Assembly (NCBI GenBank): GCA_902580225.1 | Contig: CACHJU010000011.1 | Location: forward strand, 1 to 58,517 | Direction: 5' to 3' | From: an uncultured Verrucomicrobiota bacterium | GTDB lineage: Bacteria > Verrucomicrobiota > Verrucomicrobiia > Opitutales > Seribacteraceae | Length of the DNA stretch: 58,517 nucleotides | Part shown: piece after piece, positions 51,730 through 58,517 of the stretch | Layout of the letters: every line of letters begins with the position of its first letter | Numbering within the stretch: the stretch's first letter is position 1 | Position numbers and translations under genes: made by a program | Notes under the pieces: generated by a model | What the model was told of the DNA's origin: nothing | What the model saw: the letters and a program-made list of their open reading frames with translations, nothing else | Database searches by the model: none

Positions 51730-52716
51730 ATGGCAAGCACAGCTTCAAATTTTGACGATAACGATCGAAAGAAAAAGAGTTCTTACACTTTAAAACTTAC
51801 CAGCGAACAGATGGATAAACTGGGTGATGCATTACAACGCAGGGGTTGGTCAACCCGTACTGTTCAGTATGCCAGATATGCATATGATGGTGAGTTGGTC
51901 AAAGTGGTTGTTTACGAAAGTGGGAAACTAGTCGTACAGGGTAGAAACACCGAGGACTTTGTAGCAAATATTTTAGAATCCGAGGTTACGGGTGAATTTT
52001 TGCTTGGGTATGAAGAAGTTAATAATCCCGACTGGTTTGAACCTCACGCTGGCTTGGATGAAAGTGGAAAAGGTGATTTATTTGGTCCGGTTGTAACTGC
52101 CTGTGTAATTGGAGACGGGGATATGGTTCGATCCTGGATGAATTCCGGTATTCGAGACAGTAAAACAATTACGGATGTTGCTATTCTCAAAATGGCTAAA
52201 CAGATCAAAGCTACAAAAGGAGTTGTAATTAAAGTGGCCTATACAAGTATGCCAAAATATAATGAATTGTATCTAAAGTTTGACAGTAATTTAAATAAAT
52301 TTCTGGCTTGGTTGCATGGTCGTTCATTAAATGATGCATTACAGGAAAAAAAACCTGAATGGGGCTTGCTTGATCAATTTACCAAGCAACCACTGGTTCA
52401 GGAGTATGTGGGTGAAAAAGATTTCGAATTGAAGATGCGTACGAAGGCAGAGGAGGACCCGATGGTGGCTGCAGCATCCATTGTGGCCAGGGCAACCTGG
52501 TTACAGCAGATGAAAAAACTGGAAAAAGTAGCCGGTGAAAAGTTACCCAAGGGTTCAGGAGCACTGGCGAAGGAGAAGGCAAAATCGATCTACGAAAAAT
52601 GGGGCGAGGAACGGATGGGCGAGTTTTGTAAACTCCATTTTAAAACGGCCTACGAAGCAATGGGTAAAAAGGCTCCGGTTAAACCAAAATGGAATAAAAA
52701 TTGGCATAAAAGCTAG
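51730..52716 (+). CDS. rnhC: Ribonuclease HIII
   Basis: About 328 residues from ATG 51730 (MASTASNFDDNDRKKK). An upstream ATG/TTG would add a Phe-rich stretch unlike the family. An N-terminal TBP-like substrate-binding domain (about 17-90, ending NTEDFVANIL) precedes the RNase H fold with GLDESGKGDLFGPVV near 108 (Asp, Glu) and later catalytic acids, including DQFTKQPL and EEDPMVAAASIVARA. It cleaves RNA in RNA-DNA hybrids. It is followed, 18 bases on, by RNase HII. Having both in tandem is unusual. Confidence 0.93.
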   Translation: MASTASNFDDNDRKKKSSYTLKLTSEQMDKLGDALQRRGWSTRTVQYARYAYDGELVKVVVYESGKLVVQGRNTEDFVANILESEVTGEFLLGYEEVNNPDWFEPHAGLDESGKGDLFGPVVTACVIGDGDMVRSWMNSGIRDSKTITDVAILKMAKQIKATKGVVIKVAYTSMPKYNELYLKFDSNLNKFLAWLHGRSLNDALQEKKPEWGLLDQFTKQPLVQEYVGEKDFELKMRTKAEEDPMVAAASIVARATWLQQMKKLEKVAGEKLPKGSGALAKEKAKSIYEKWGEERMGEFCKLHFKTAYEAMGKKAPVKPKWNKNWHKS

Positions 52717-52734
52717 TTCCCTTTTCTTCCTAAA

Positions 52735-53502
52735 ATGCTGAATCCACTTTGGACCTATGACCGAAAGAGATCTAAGAACCTTGCCGGCATTCTGGGAGTT
52801 GATGAAGCTGGTAGAGGATGTTTGGCCGGTCCGGTAGTTGCGGGTGCAGTTCTACTTCCAACTTCATTTTTTACTGTTCCAGCCAATCGGAAAGCCTGCC
52901 TTCATGTTAATGATTCAAAACAGTTGAAGGAGGATCAAAGGGAGAAACTTTATGATTCAATTATTGAACTGGGTGAAAGAAAACAGTTATTTTGGACCTC
53001 TGGCGAGGCAACCGTTCAAGAAATTGAATCAGAGAATATTGTGGGTGCCACATGTCTGGCTATGAAAAGGGCAATGGATAAAATTTCTATTAAAAGTAAT
53101 CGACTCTGGAAACCTCAAATGAAAAGAGAAGGTGGATTATTTGATTCGAAAAAGAAGTCTACTGATTTATGGATTGTAAGTGTGGACGGTCGACCTATGA
53201 AAAAATTACCTTTTGAACACGAGGGAATCATTAAAGGGGATACACTTTCTTTGGCAATTGCAATGGGCTCTCTAATCGCTAAAGTTACCCGTGACCGGCA
53301 GATGAAAAAATTATCTGTTAAATTTCCACAATATGATTTCTCATCCAATAAAGGATATGGTTCTCCAAAACATTTAAAGGCACTTGATTCGGAGGGGACA
53401 TGCATTCATCACCGCCCTCGTTTTCTTCGCAATATTCTTAACAAACCCGAACTCGATCAAAGTGAGGATAAAGATCAGCAAAGTCAGTTGAGTTTCTTTT
53501 AA
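52735..53502 (+). CDS. rnhB: Ribonuclease HII
   Basis: 255 residues. GVDEAGRGCLAGPVVAGAVLLP near 20-40 (Asp-Glu), NDSKQLKEDQREKLYD near 58, VDGRPMKKLPFEHEG near 156, and IKGDTLSLAIAMGSLIAKVTRDR near 172 fit HII. About 25 extra residues lie in the middle (around KMKREGGLFDSKKKS-type segment). It removes RNA primers and single ribonucleotides. The tandem with RNase HIII suggests local duplication or joint regulation; the proteins are too different for a recent copy. Confidence 0.94.
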   Translation: MLNPLWTYDRKRSKNLAGILGVDEAGRGCLAGPVVAGAVLLPTSFFTVPANRKACLHVNDSKQLKEDQREKLYDSIIELGERKQLFWTSGEATVQEIESENIVGATCLAMKRAMDKISIKSNRLWKPQMKREGGLFDSKKKSTDLWIVSVDGRPMKKLPFEHEGIIKGDTLSLAIAMGSLIAKVTRDRQMKKLSVKFPQYDFSSNKGYGSPKHLKALDSEGTCIHHRPRFLRNILNKPELDQSEDKDQQSQLSFF

Positions 53503-53523
53503 AAAAAAGATATTTCTAAAGAT

Positions 53524-54270
53524 ATGATTTTATTAGGAGTTAACATTGACCATGTCGCCACCCTTCGGCAAGCCCGCTATCGGGATGAGGAAGAAACTTT
53601 TGGAAATTTTATTGAACCCGACCCTGCAGAGATGGCCTGGTTAGCTGAGGATGCCGGTGCGGATGGAATAACTATGCATATTCGTGAGGATCGTAGACAT
53701 GTCCAACTCGAGGATGTTCAGAGATATCAGGAAAAAATGAAAACCCGTTTGAATCTGGAAACCTCTATGTCTTTGGAAATGGTCCAGCTTGCTCACGAAA
53801 TTCGTCCGGAAAGTGTTTGTCTGGTACCGGAAAACCGTAAGGAAGTAACTACCGAGGGCGGCTTAGATGTTCGGGGTAATATTGAACGGGCGAATGAAGT
53901 GGTACGCGAATTATTACAGAATGGTATGCCTGTTAGTATGTTTATTGATCCGGATCCAGATCAACTGGAGGCTTGTGCTGAAATTGGGGCTCCCTGGGTT
54001 GAATTACATACCGGACGTTTTGCTCGGGCTTGGTATGACCTTGAAAAAAGAGAGGATGAATTAAATACTTTAAAAGATAGCATGAAAATTGGTCTAGAGC
54101 TTGGCTTGAGAGTTAATGCTGGGCATGGTATTAATTACGATAATGTTCAGGGTGCTAAAACTCTTGAATCAATCTATGAGTTCAATATTGGGCATAGCAT
54201 TATTTCCCGTTCTGTTAGAACTGGGCTGGAAGAGTCGGTACAAAAAATGCGTTCTTTATTAAACGAATGA
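53524..54270 (+). CDS. pdxJ: Pyridoxine 5'-phosphate synthase
   Basis: 248 residues. GVNIDHVATLRQARYRD at the start, DAGADGITMHIREDRRHVQ near 43, NLETSMSLEM near 77, and GLRVNAGHGINYDN near 198 are PdxJ marks. TIM-barrel enzyme making PNP from DXP and aminoacetone phosphate. It provides the PLP used by the aminotransferases and GlyA in this window. It overlaps acpS by 4 bases (ATGA). Confidence 0.97.
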   Translation: MILLGVNIDHVATLRQARYRDEEETFGNFIEPDPAEMAWLAEDAGADGITMHIREDRRHVQLEDVQRYQEKMKTRLNLETSMSLEMVQLAHEIRPESVCLVPENRKEVTTEGGLDVRGNIERANEVVRELLQNGMPVSMFIDPDPDQLEACAEIGAPWVELHTGRFARAWYDLEKREDELNTLKDSMKIGLELGLRVNAGHGINYDNVQGAKTLESIYEFNIGHSIISRSVRTGLEESVQKMRSLLNE

Positions 54271-54680
54271 TATCAGTTCCCGAGATTCCGTCAGGCACAA
54301 ATGTAATCGGTGTGGGGATTGATACGATTGAAGTTTCAAGAATTAGAGATTCGATTGAAAACCATAGTGGTCATTTCCTGAACAAAATATTCACTCCCGG
54401 AGAACAGGAATACTGTCAGGATAAATCTGATCCAGCACCCTTTTATGCGGTTCGATTTGCATCCAAGGAAGCGATTGCCAAAGCTTTCCGTACGGGTATG
54501 GGCAAAGAATTCGGCTGGTTGGATTCCGAAATTATTCACGGAGATAAAGGAGAGCCATTTGTTCAATTGAGTGACGCCGCAAAGAATATTTTAGAAAATT
54601 TGGGAGGCACACATATTCTTGTCAGTCTAACTCATTTATCGACCACCGCTTCTGCGGTAGTCATAATTATTAATTCATGA
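54267..54680 (+). CDS. acpS: Holo-[acyl-carrier-protein] synthase
   Basis: 137 residues. GVGIDTIEVSRIRDSI near 17 holds the Mg-binding Asp, FTPGEQEYC near 46, and ARFASKEAIAKAFRTGMGKE-type segment near 68 holds the catalytic Glu/Lys. It attaches 4'-phosphopantetheine to ACP. It lies in the pdxJ-acpS-nnrD string, with 4-base overlaps on both sides, a common arrangement. The 10-residue N-terminal extension is minor. Confidence 0.95.
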   Translation: MISVPEIPSGTNVIGVGIDTIEVSRIRDSIENHSGHFLNKIFTPGEQEYCQDKSDPAPFYAVRFASKEAIAKAFRTGMGKEFGWLDSEIIHGDKGEPFVQLSDAAKNILENLGGTHILVSLTHLSTTASAVVIIINS

Positions 54681-56254
54681 ATAACTTACCCATCGACCCC
54701 ATCCTTTCTTGTGAGGAAGCTCTTTACTTTGAATCAAATTATTTTGGGGGCGATCTCGAACGCGAATGGGAGGCAATGAATCGAGCAGGTGAGGCGGTTG
54801 GTGATAGTCTGTTGCGAGACATGAAAGAATTACGGACAATCCCTCCTCGTCCCCGTATTCTCGTATTGGTAGGGAAGGGACACAATGGAGGGGATGCGTT
54901 AATTGCCGCAAAACGTTTTCTGAAAACGATCCCCACAGCCCGTGCGGTGGTTTGGCCTTATTGCTCATGGAATGAGGTACGTCCTTTATGTAAACGGGCC
55001 TATGATGAAATGATAAATTTAGTGGGTAAGCGGGTAGAAGTAATTAAGGATGTGAAAGGCTTTATCGATGAGAGTGAGATAGAATCAACTTTTATTCGTT
55101 TATCTGAGGAAGAATTCTCTGCATCCATTGATGGTTTACTCGGAATGCAGGCCAAACTTCCGCTCCGTAAACCGTTAGCTAATTTGGTTTCTTTACTGAA
55201 TCGATCTGAGAGAATTGGAGTACGGGTCGCAGTGGATATTCCCACCGGAGTGGGGGAGGAACCGGTAAGCGAAGAAGCCTTACGGGCTGATTTTACATAT
55301 GCCACTGGAATTGCAAAGTCACCGATCATTAATGAGGATAATCTCCAATGGATCGGACGACTTAGATATTTAGACTTGGGCTTTTTTTATAAGGAGCAGG
55401 ATGAGGTTTCAATTCAAACAAAGATTGGGGTGGTCCGCCCCTCTGCTCTTCGAAATTTACGAAAATTAAGACCGGTTCATTCTGATAAGCGAACCAATGG
55501 ACATCTTTTTTTACTTGCCGGTTCCCGGGATCTTGGAGGTGCGGCCATGATGGCTGCACGGGCTGCCCTTAAGGCGGGGGTTGGCTTACTAACAGTCGGT
55601 ATTCCTGAATCTTTGCATCCATCCTTTGTTGCCCGACGGCCGGAGGCGATGTGGATTCCTCTCCCGGAAACTCCAACAGGTGGTCTTGCCCTGGAAGGTC
55701 TTGGTAAAATTCGCCAGTTTCTCGGCAGGGCAACTGCACTTGCGATTGGACCTGGAATAGGCTTGGAAGCGGAGACTCACTCTTTGATCAGGGAAACTTT
55801 AAATTTATGGAATGGCCCCGCAATTTTGGATGCAGATGCACTCCGGGCTGAAATAATTGAAAAAATTTCTTCTCCTGAACGACTGGTTCTTACTCCCCAT
55901 GCAGGAGAATTTGATCGCCTCAGTGGTTCTGAACCGGTTGAGGATTACTCTTCCAAAACCGGCTCGATTATTGTGCTGAAAGGAGCTCATTCTGAAGTGG
56001 TTTCACCCGATAAGCGGGTATTTTCATTCTCGGGAAGCTCATTGCTCGCCCGAGGGGGTAGTGGGGATTTGCTTACCGGAATCATTGGAGCCCTCCTTGC
56101 CAAGGGTGAACATGATCTTTTTTCGTCGACCCTTCTGGGTGTTCTTTGGCATGGGCGGGCTGCTGAAGTGCTTGCCCGACAACATGGGCAGGAAGCGGTC
56201 AATGTGACCGACATACTGGATTATTTATCTTTTGCGATACGAAATGACTTCTAA
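54677..56254 (+). CDS. nnrD: Bifunctional NAD(P)H-hydrate epimerase / ADP(ATP)-dependent dehydratase
   Basis: 525 residues with both halves. The YjeF_N epimerase (about 1-230) has MNRAGEAVGD, LVLVGKGHNGGDAL near 58, and the DIPTGV motif. The carbohydrate-kinase-like dehydratase (about 260-525) has LLAGSRDLGGAAMMAARAAL near 279, LTPHAGEFDRL near 406, and ARGGSGDLLTGI near 456 with the catalytic Asp. It repairs hydrated NAD(P)H. It overlaps acpS by 4 bases, and the next gene starts within its last 11 bases. Confidence 0.95.
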   Translation: MNNLPIDPILSCEEALYFESNYFGGDLEREWEAMNRAGEAVGDSLLRDMKELRTIPPRPRILVLVGKGHNGGDALIAAKRFLKTIPTARAVVWPYCSWNEVRPLCKRAYDEMINLVGKRVEVIKDVKGFIDESEIESTFIRLSEEEFSASIDGLLGMQAKLPLRKPLANLVSLLNRSERIGVRVAVDIPTGVGEEPVSEEALRADFTYATGIAKSPIINEDNLQWIGRLRYLDLGFFYKEQDEVSIQTKIGVVRPSALRNLRKLRPVHSDKRTNGHLFLLAGSRDLGGAAMMAARAALKAGVGLLTVGIPESLHPSFVARRPEAMWIPLPETPTGGLALEGLGKIRQFLGRATALAIGPGIGLEAETHSLIRETLNLWNGPAILDADALRAEIIEKISSPERLVLTPHAGEFDRLSGSEPVEDYSSKTGSIIVLKGAHSEVVSPDKRVFSFSGSSLLARGGSGDLLTGIIGALLAKGEHDLFSSTLLGVLWHGRAAEVLARQHGQEAVNVTDILDYLSFAIRNDF

Positions 56255-57167
56255 ATCGCCATCCCTACTGGTTCTTGCCGCTGGTATGGGATCCCGCTAC
56301 GGTGGACTTAAACAACTTGATCCAGTCGGACCAAACGGGGAGACCATTATGGACTACTCTATCCATGATGCTCAAAAGGCAGGATTTACTAGGGTTGTTT
56401 TTTTAATCCGTGAAGAAATTGCTGAGATCTTTCAGGAAAAAATAGGTTCGAAATATTCAAATACAATTGAGGTGTGTTATGCATTCCAGGAAAAAAATGA
56501 TCTGCCTGATGGATATAAATGTCCAGAAAATCGGGAAAAGCCATGGGGTACCGGGCATGCGGTCTGGTCAGCAAGGAAAGAATTAGGGAATTCTCCTTTT
56601 GCAGTCATCAATGCAGATGATTTTTATGGTGCTGAAACCTTTGAAGCTCTGTTTCAACAATTTTCTGACTTTTCCATCCATTTGCCCAAAAAACAAATAC
56701 CATGTGCAATGGTTGGCTTTCTTCTTTCCGAAACTATTTCTGAGCATGGAGCGGTTTCCCGGGGGATTTGTAAAACAGAGGATGGGATTCTTAAAAATGT
56801 TGAGGAATGGACCGGGATTCAGGGAAGTCCTATTATTGGAATAAACAGTGAGGGAGAGGAAGGAGAATTATCGGGTAAAGAAATAGTCTCTATGAATGTA
56901 TGGGCATTTCCTACCGGCGTCATTAAATTTTTAGGAGAGAGCTTCGTTCAATTTATGGACTCTCTTTCTGATCCGGCTAAAGAGGAATTTTATTTGCCCT
57001 ATGCCGTAGATCAGTGGATTAAGCAGGGAATTGCAGAGGTGCAAATTCGAGAAGCAAAATGCCGGTGGATGGGAGTTACCTTTAAAGAAGACAAGCCACG
57101 GGTTCAGCAATCTATTAATAAACTGGTTGAGGAAGGACTTTATAAAAGCCCTCTTTCGCTTTGCTGA
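56244..57167 (+). CDS. Sugar-phosphate nucleotidyltransferase family protein
   Basis: About 307 residues from ATG 56244 (MTSKSPSLLVLAAGMGSRYGGLKQL); a TTG 12 bases earlier is also in frame. LVLAAGMGSRYGGLKQ is the nucleotide-binding loop, and AVINADDFYG near 116 carries the metal Asp pair. The fold is that of GlmU/RmlA-like enzymes, which join NTP and a sugar or alcohol phosphate. The substrate is unknown. The middle part (YAFQEKNDLPDGY, WGTGHAVW) is typical of a wide family found in many environmental genomes. Confidence 0.85.
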   Translation: MTSKSPSLLVLAAGMGSRYGGLKQLDPVGPNGETIMDYSIHDAQKAGFTRVVFLIREEIAEIFQEKIGSKYSNTIEVCYAFQEKNDLPDGYKCPENREKPWGTGHAVWSARKELGNSPFAVINADDFYGAETFEALFQQFSDFSIHLPKKQIPCAMVGFLLSETISEHGAVSRGICKTEDGILKNVEEWTGIQGSPIIGINSEGEEGELSGKEIVSMNVWAFPTGVIKFLGESFVQFMDSLSDPAKEEFYLPYAVDQWIKQGIAEVQIREAKCRWMGVTFKEDKPRVQQSINKLVEEGLYKSPLSLC

Positions 57168-57175
57168 TTAAGAAC

Positions 57176-58255
57176 CTACCACTGAGCATAGGTCTGAGTA
57201 TTGTAGTCCCAAAAAGTAGGGATTCCACCCTTCACTCCAAAATAATATACCCATTGGGCATTATTGTTTATCCATAAATGCGGCCAAAGATCCTTTCTTG
57301 ACCAAGTCCATTTAAAATTCTCACTCCACACCCATATTCCGTTGCCGTCTAGGGGACCATGGTAGAGCCAGCCTAGTTCCTGATGGAAAATCCAGCTTGC
57401 ATTTCCATGCACGAAAGAACCAAACCATTCCGAACGGTACCAGTTTCCACCCATTGGACTACCATCAAAGGGAGCGATGTAATTTTCTTCTATTTTGATC
57501 CGCCGGACTGATCCATAATTCATGCCCGCAGAATTCTGAGCAAATGCACGGACATAATAAGTAGTTCCAGGGCTAAGTTCATTAATTTTGGCGGAATAAT
57601 TTTCCCCGTCCCTTTCTCCTTCAATCATTCTGGTTGATGGATCAGAATCACGAACCAGGATATTCTGGGATATCCAAAATCCGAGTCTGGTAATGGAATC
57701 TCCCCCTTCGTCCATGATCTGAGCCCGGGCGGTGGCATCCTTCTCATTGATCAATGGTGGTAGGGTAAGGATTCCGGGCAATCTGGCCTTTACAATAACT
57801 TGGGGAGTTTCTGCTTTTTTGGGATCTGTATTTGCATTTACTTCCTGACCATCCGAAATTCCATCCCCATCGGTGTCAGTTTTCAGGGGATCGGTTCCAA
57901 TTGTGGATTCTTCCAAATCAGTCAAGCCGTCTCCGTCCGTATCTGCTTTGGTTATGTTAGTGCCGATGGAGAGTTCAATTCCATCACTAAGTCCATCCCC
58001 GTCCTGATCAAGGGGAGCAATTTTGATCTGCCCGATAAAACCACTCATATTTTTAAAATCAGGCAGGTTTTTTACGGATATTCCACCAAATGGTTCAACT
58101 GCGGAGAAATTTGAATAGCTTTGTGAAGTTGCTTTTCCTGCCAGAGGAGCAAAGGAATCTGCATCAATTGAATATTGAACCCCATTGGGCTGGGCATGGA
58201 TCCAGGAGAAAAAGGGAAGGAGGTAGAAAAAGAACAATATCTTATGTAACTTCAT
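57176..58255 (-). CDS. Secreted protein with TSP3 calcium repeats, fibronectin-III-like part and Trp-rich C-terminus
   Basis: 359 residues with a signal peptide (HKILFFFYLLPFFSWIHAQ). About residues 75-150 hold three thrombospondin type 3 style Asp-rich repeats (DQDGDGLSDG, DTDGDGLTDL, DTDGDGISDG) that bind Ca. A beta-sandwich region (about 155-260) with SPGTTYYVRAFAQNSAG looks like fibronectin type III. The last 90 residues are full of Trp and aromatic residues in a repeating WF/WI pattern (GSFVHGNASWIFHQELGWLY). I recall such C-termini in Verrucomicrobiota secreted proteins, but no function is known. It is likely an extracellular or surface protein. Confidence 0.8.
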   Translation of the reverse strand: MKLHKILFFFYLLPFFSWIHAQPNGVQYSIDADSFAPLAGKATSQSYSNFSAVEPFGGISVKNLPDFKNMSGFIGQIKIAPLDQDGDGLSDGIELSIGTNITKADTDGDGLTDLEESTIGTDPLKTDTDGDGISDGQEVNANTDPKKAETPQVIVKARLPGILTLPPLINEKDATARAQIMDEGGDSITRLGFWISQNILVRDSDPSTRMIEGERDGENYSAKINELSPGTTYYVRAFAQNSAGMNYGSVRRIKIEENYIAPFDGSPMGGNWYRSEWFGSFVHGNASWIFHQELGWLYHGPLDGNGIWVWSENFKWTWSRKDLWPHLWINNNAQWVYYFGVKGGIPTFWDYNTQTYAQW

Positions 58256-58300
58256 GGCTAAATATTTATAAAACGATTATGTCGAATAGTTGTCAAAAAA

Positions 58301-58517
58301 TTAATTGGGTAGGATTTTCCATAGTTCTGTTCCACTTTTATCTTCAAATGCACTGAAAAAGAGGGTACCGTTCACATTAGTTAAGTAATAAGGACTGGAA
58401 CCTGAACTGCCCGAACGAATATCTTTAACCAGGGTCGTACCAGCGGATGTACCTTCCGATTTCCAGAGTTCATATCCGTTGGTACCATCAGATGCACTGA
58501 AAAAGAGAGTACCGTTT
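58301..58517 (-). CDS. Secreted 'ELWKSEGT' repeat protein, C-terminal end (partial)
   Basis: An open minus-strand frame crosses the right edge and stops at TAA 58303-58301. The 72 residues visible contain NGTLFFSASDGTNGYELWKS and EGTSAGTTLVKDI, then NGTLFFSAFEDKSGTELWK again. These are the beta-rich ELWxxDGTxxGT repeats of large secreted or surface proteins. The repeat unit is about 48 residues. It is the last copy, degenerate and followed by a short end (ILPN). It reads in the same direction as, and upstream of, the TSP3 protein gene. Confidence 0.75.
   Translation of the reverse strand, partial: NGTLFFSASDGTNGYELWKSEGTSAGTTLVKDIRSGSSGSSPYYLTNVNGTLFFSAFEDKSGTELWKILPN
58351..58517 (-). repeat. 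Coding repeat with 144-base period
   Basis: The motif coding NGTLFFSA occurs at about 58351-58373 and again from about 58495 to the edge, exactly 144 bases (48 codons) apart. The bases are nearly identical (CACTGAAAAAGAG followed by GTACCGTT), differing at few sites, suggesting recent repeat exchange. More copies probably lie beyond the right edge. Confidence 0.6.

Noticed and set aside
58351-58517. Repeat spacing that might suggest a CRISPR array.
   Set aside because: The units are coding (48 codons apart) and lie in an open frame; no short palindromic repeats with unique spacers exist here or elsewhere in the window.

Overview
The window looks like a chromosomal segment of a Gram-negative, diderm bacterium of the Verrucomicrobiota (probably an Opitutae-like marine lineage). 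This is inferred from the gene set, not from a database search. Supporting signs are an LPS heptose route (hldA, gmhB), lipoprotein and Sec components, meso-diaminopimelate peptidoglycan genes (mpl, a dapF homologue), a lone prepilin-like protein ending in the 'LFSDGT' type motif common in Planctomycetes/Verrucomicrobia, RNase HIII beside RNase HII, and secreted proteins with TSP3 calcium repeats, 'ELWK' repeats and a Trp-rich C-terminus. Many starts lack a clear Shine-Dalgarno sequence, and GTG and TTG starts are frequent. By eye the left third is more AT-rich than the right third.

Region 1 (1-15939) is a surface polysaccharide cluster, all on the + strand. It holds the tail of a probable sugar dehydratase/epimerase, a WecA/TagO-type initiating transferase with an extra soluble domain, two SDR epimerases, asparagine synthetase, a WbmS-like deacetylase, a sugar N-formyltransferase-like enzyme, three mutually related GT-B glycosyltransferases, a Wzx-type flippase that seems to begin at an ATT codon, a WbuB-like GT4, a second initiating transferase of the WbaP/WcaJ type, and galE. 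No Wzy or Wzz is visible.

Region 2 (15951-33569) is mostly housekeeping: a DUF192 lipoprotein, heptose phosphate kinase and phosphatase, a NUDIX hydrolase, an Lrp/AsnC regulator paired with an aminotransferase, der with a strong terminator, fmt-LysM-parB-secG, a LolA-like protein, a second aminotransferase, two envelope proteins, a glutaredoxin, a divergent UvrA, an AI-2E family permease and a Dabb protein.

Region 3 (33644-38939) holds an SDR gene, an overlooked 57-codon membrane-protein gene and tRNA-Val(GAC). A disturbed stretch follows: an acyltransferase gene flanked by about 465 and 858 bases without intact genes. The second gap contains a decayed fragment of a DNA cytosine-5 methyltransferase. 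GDP-mannose 4,6-dehydratase and GDP-fucose synthase follow, so this may be a satellite polysaccharide locus.

Region 4 (38947-48581) is largely on the minus strand: YceH, L27 and L21 with a good promoter and terminator, then a long unidirectional run purD - LMW phosphatase - glyA - prepilin-like - rnr - DUF5069 - dapF. The dapF homologue has Ser in place of both catalytic Cys residues.

Region 5 (48710-58517) carries mpl, an HD hydrolase, mutY, RNase HIII and HII, pdxJ-acpS-nnrD with overlapping ends, a nucleotidyltransferase, and two secreted repeat proteins on the minus strand.

The most interesting signals are the double Cys-to-Ser DapF, the methyltransferase relic, the ATT-start flippase, the hairpin over the rnr start codon, and the small membrane gene behind tRNA-Val. 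No CRISPR array, intact insertion sequence or prophage was seen.
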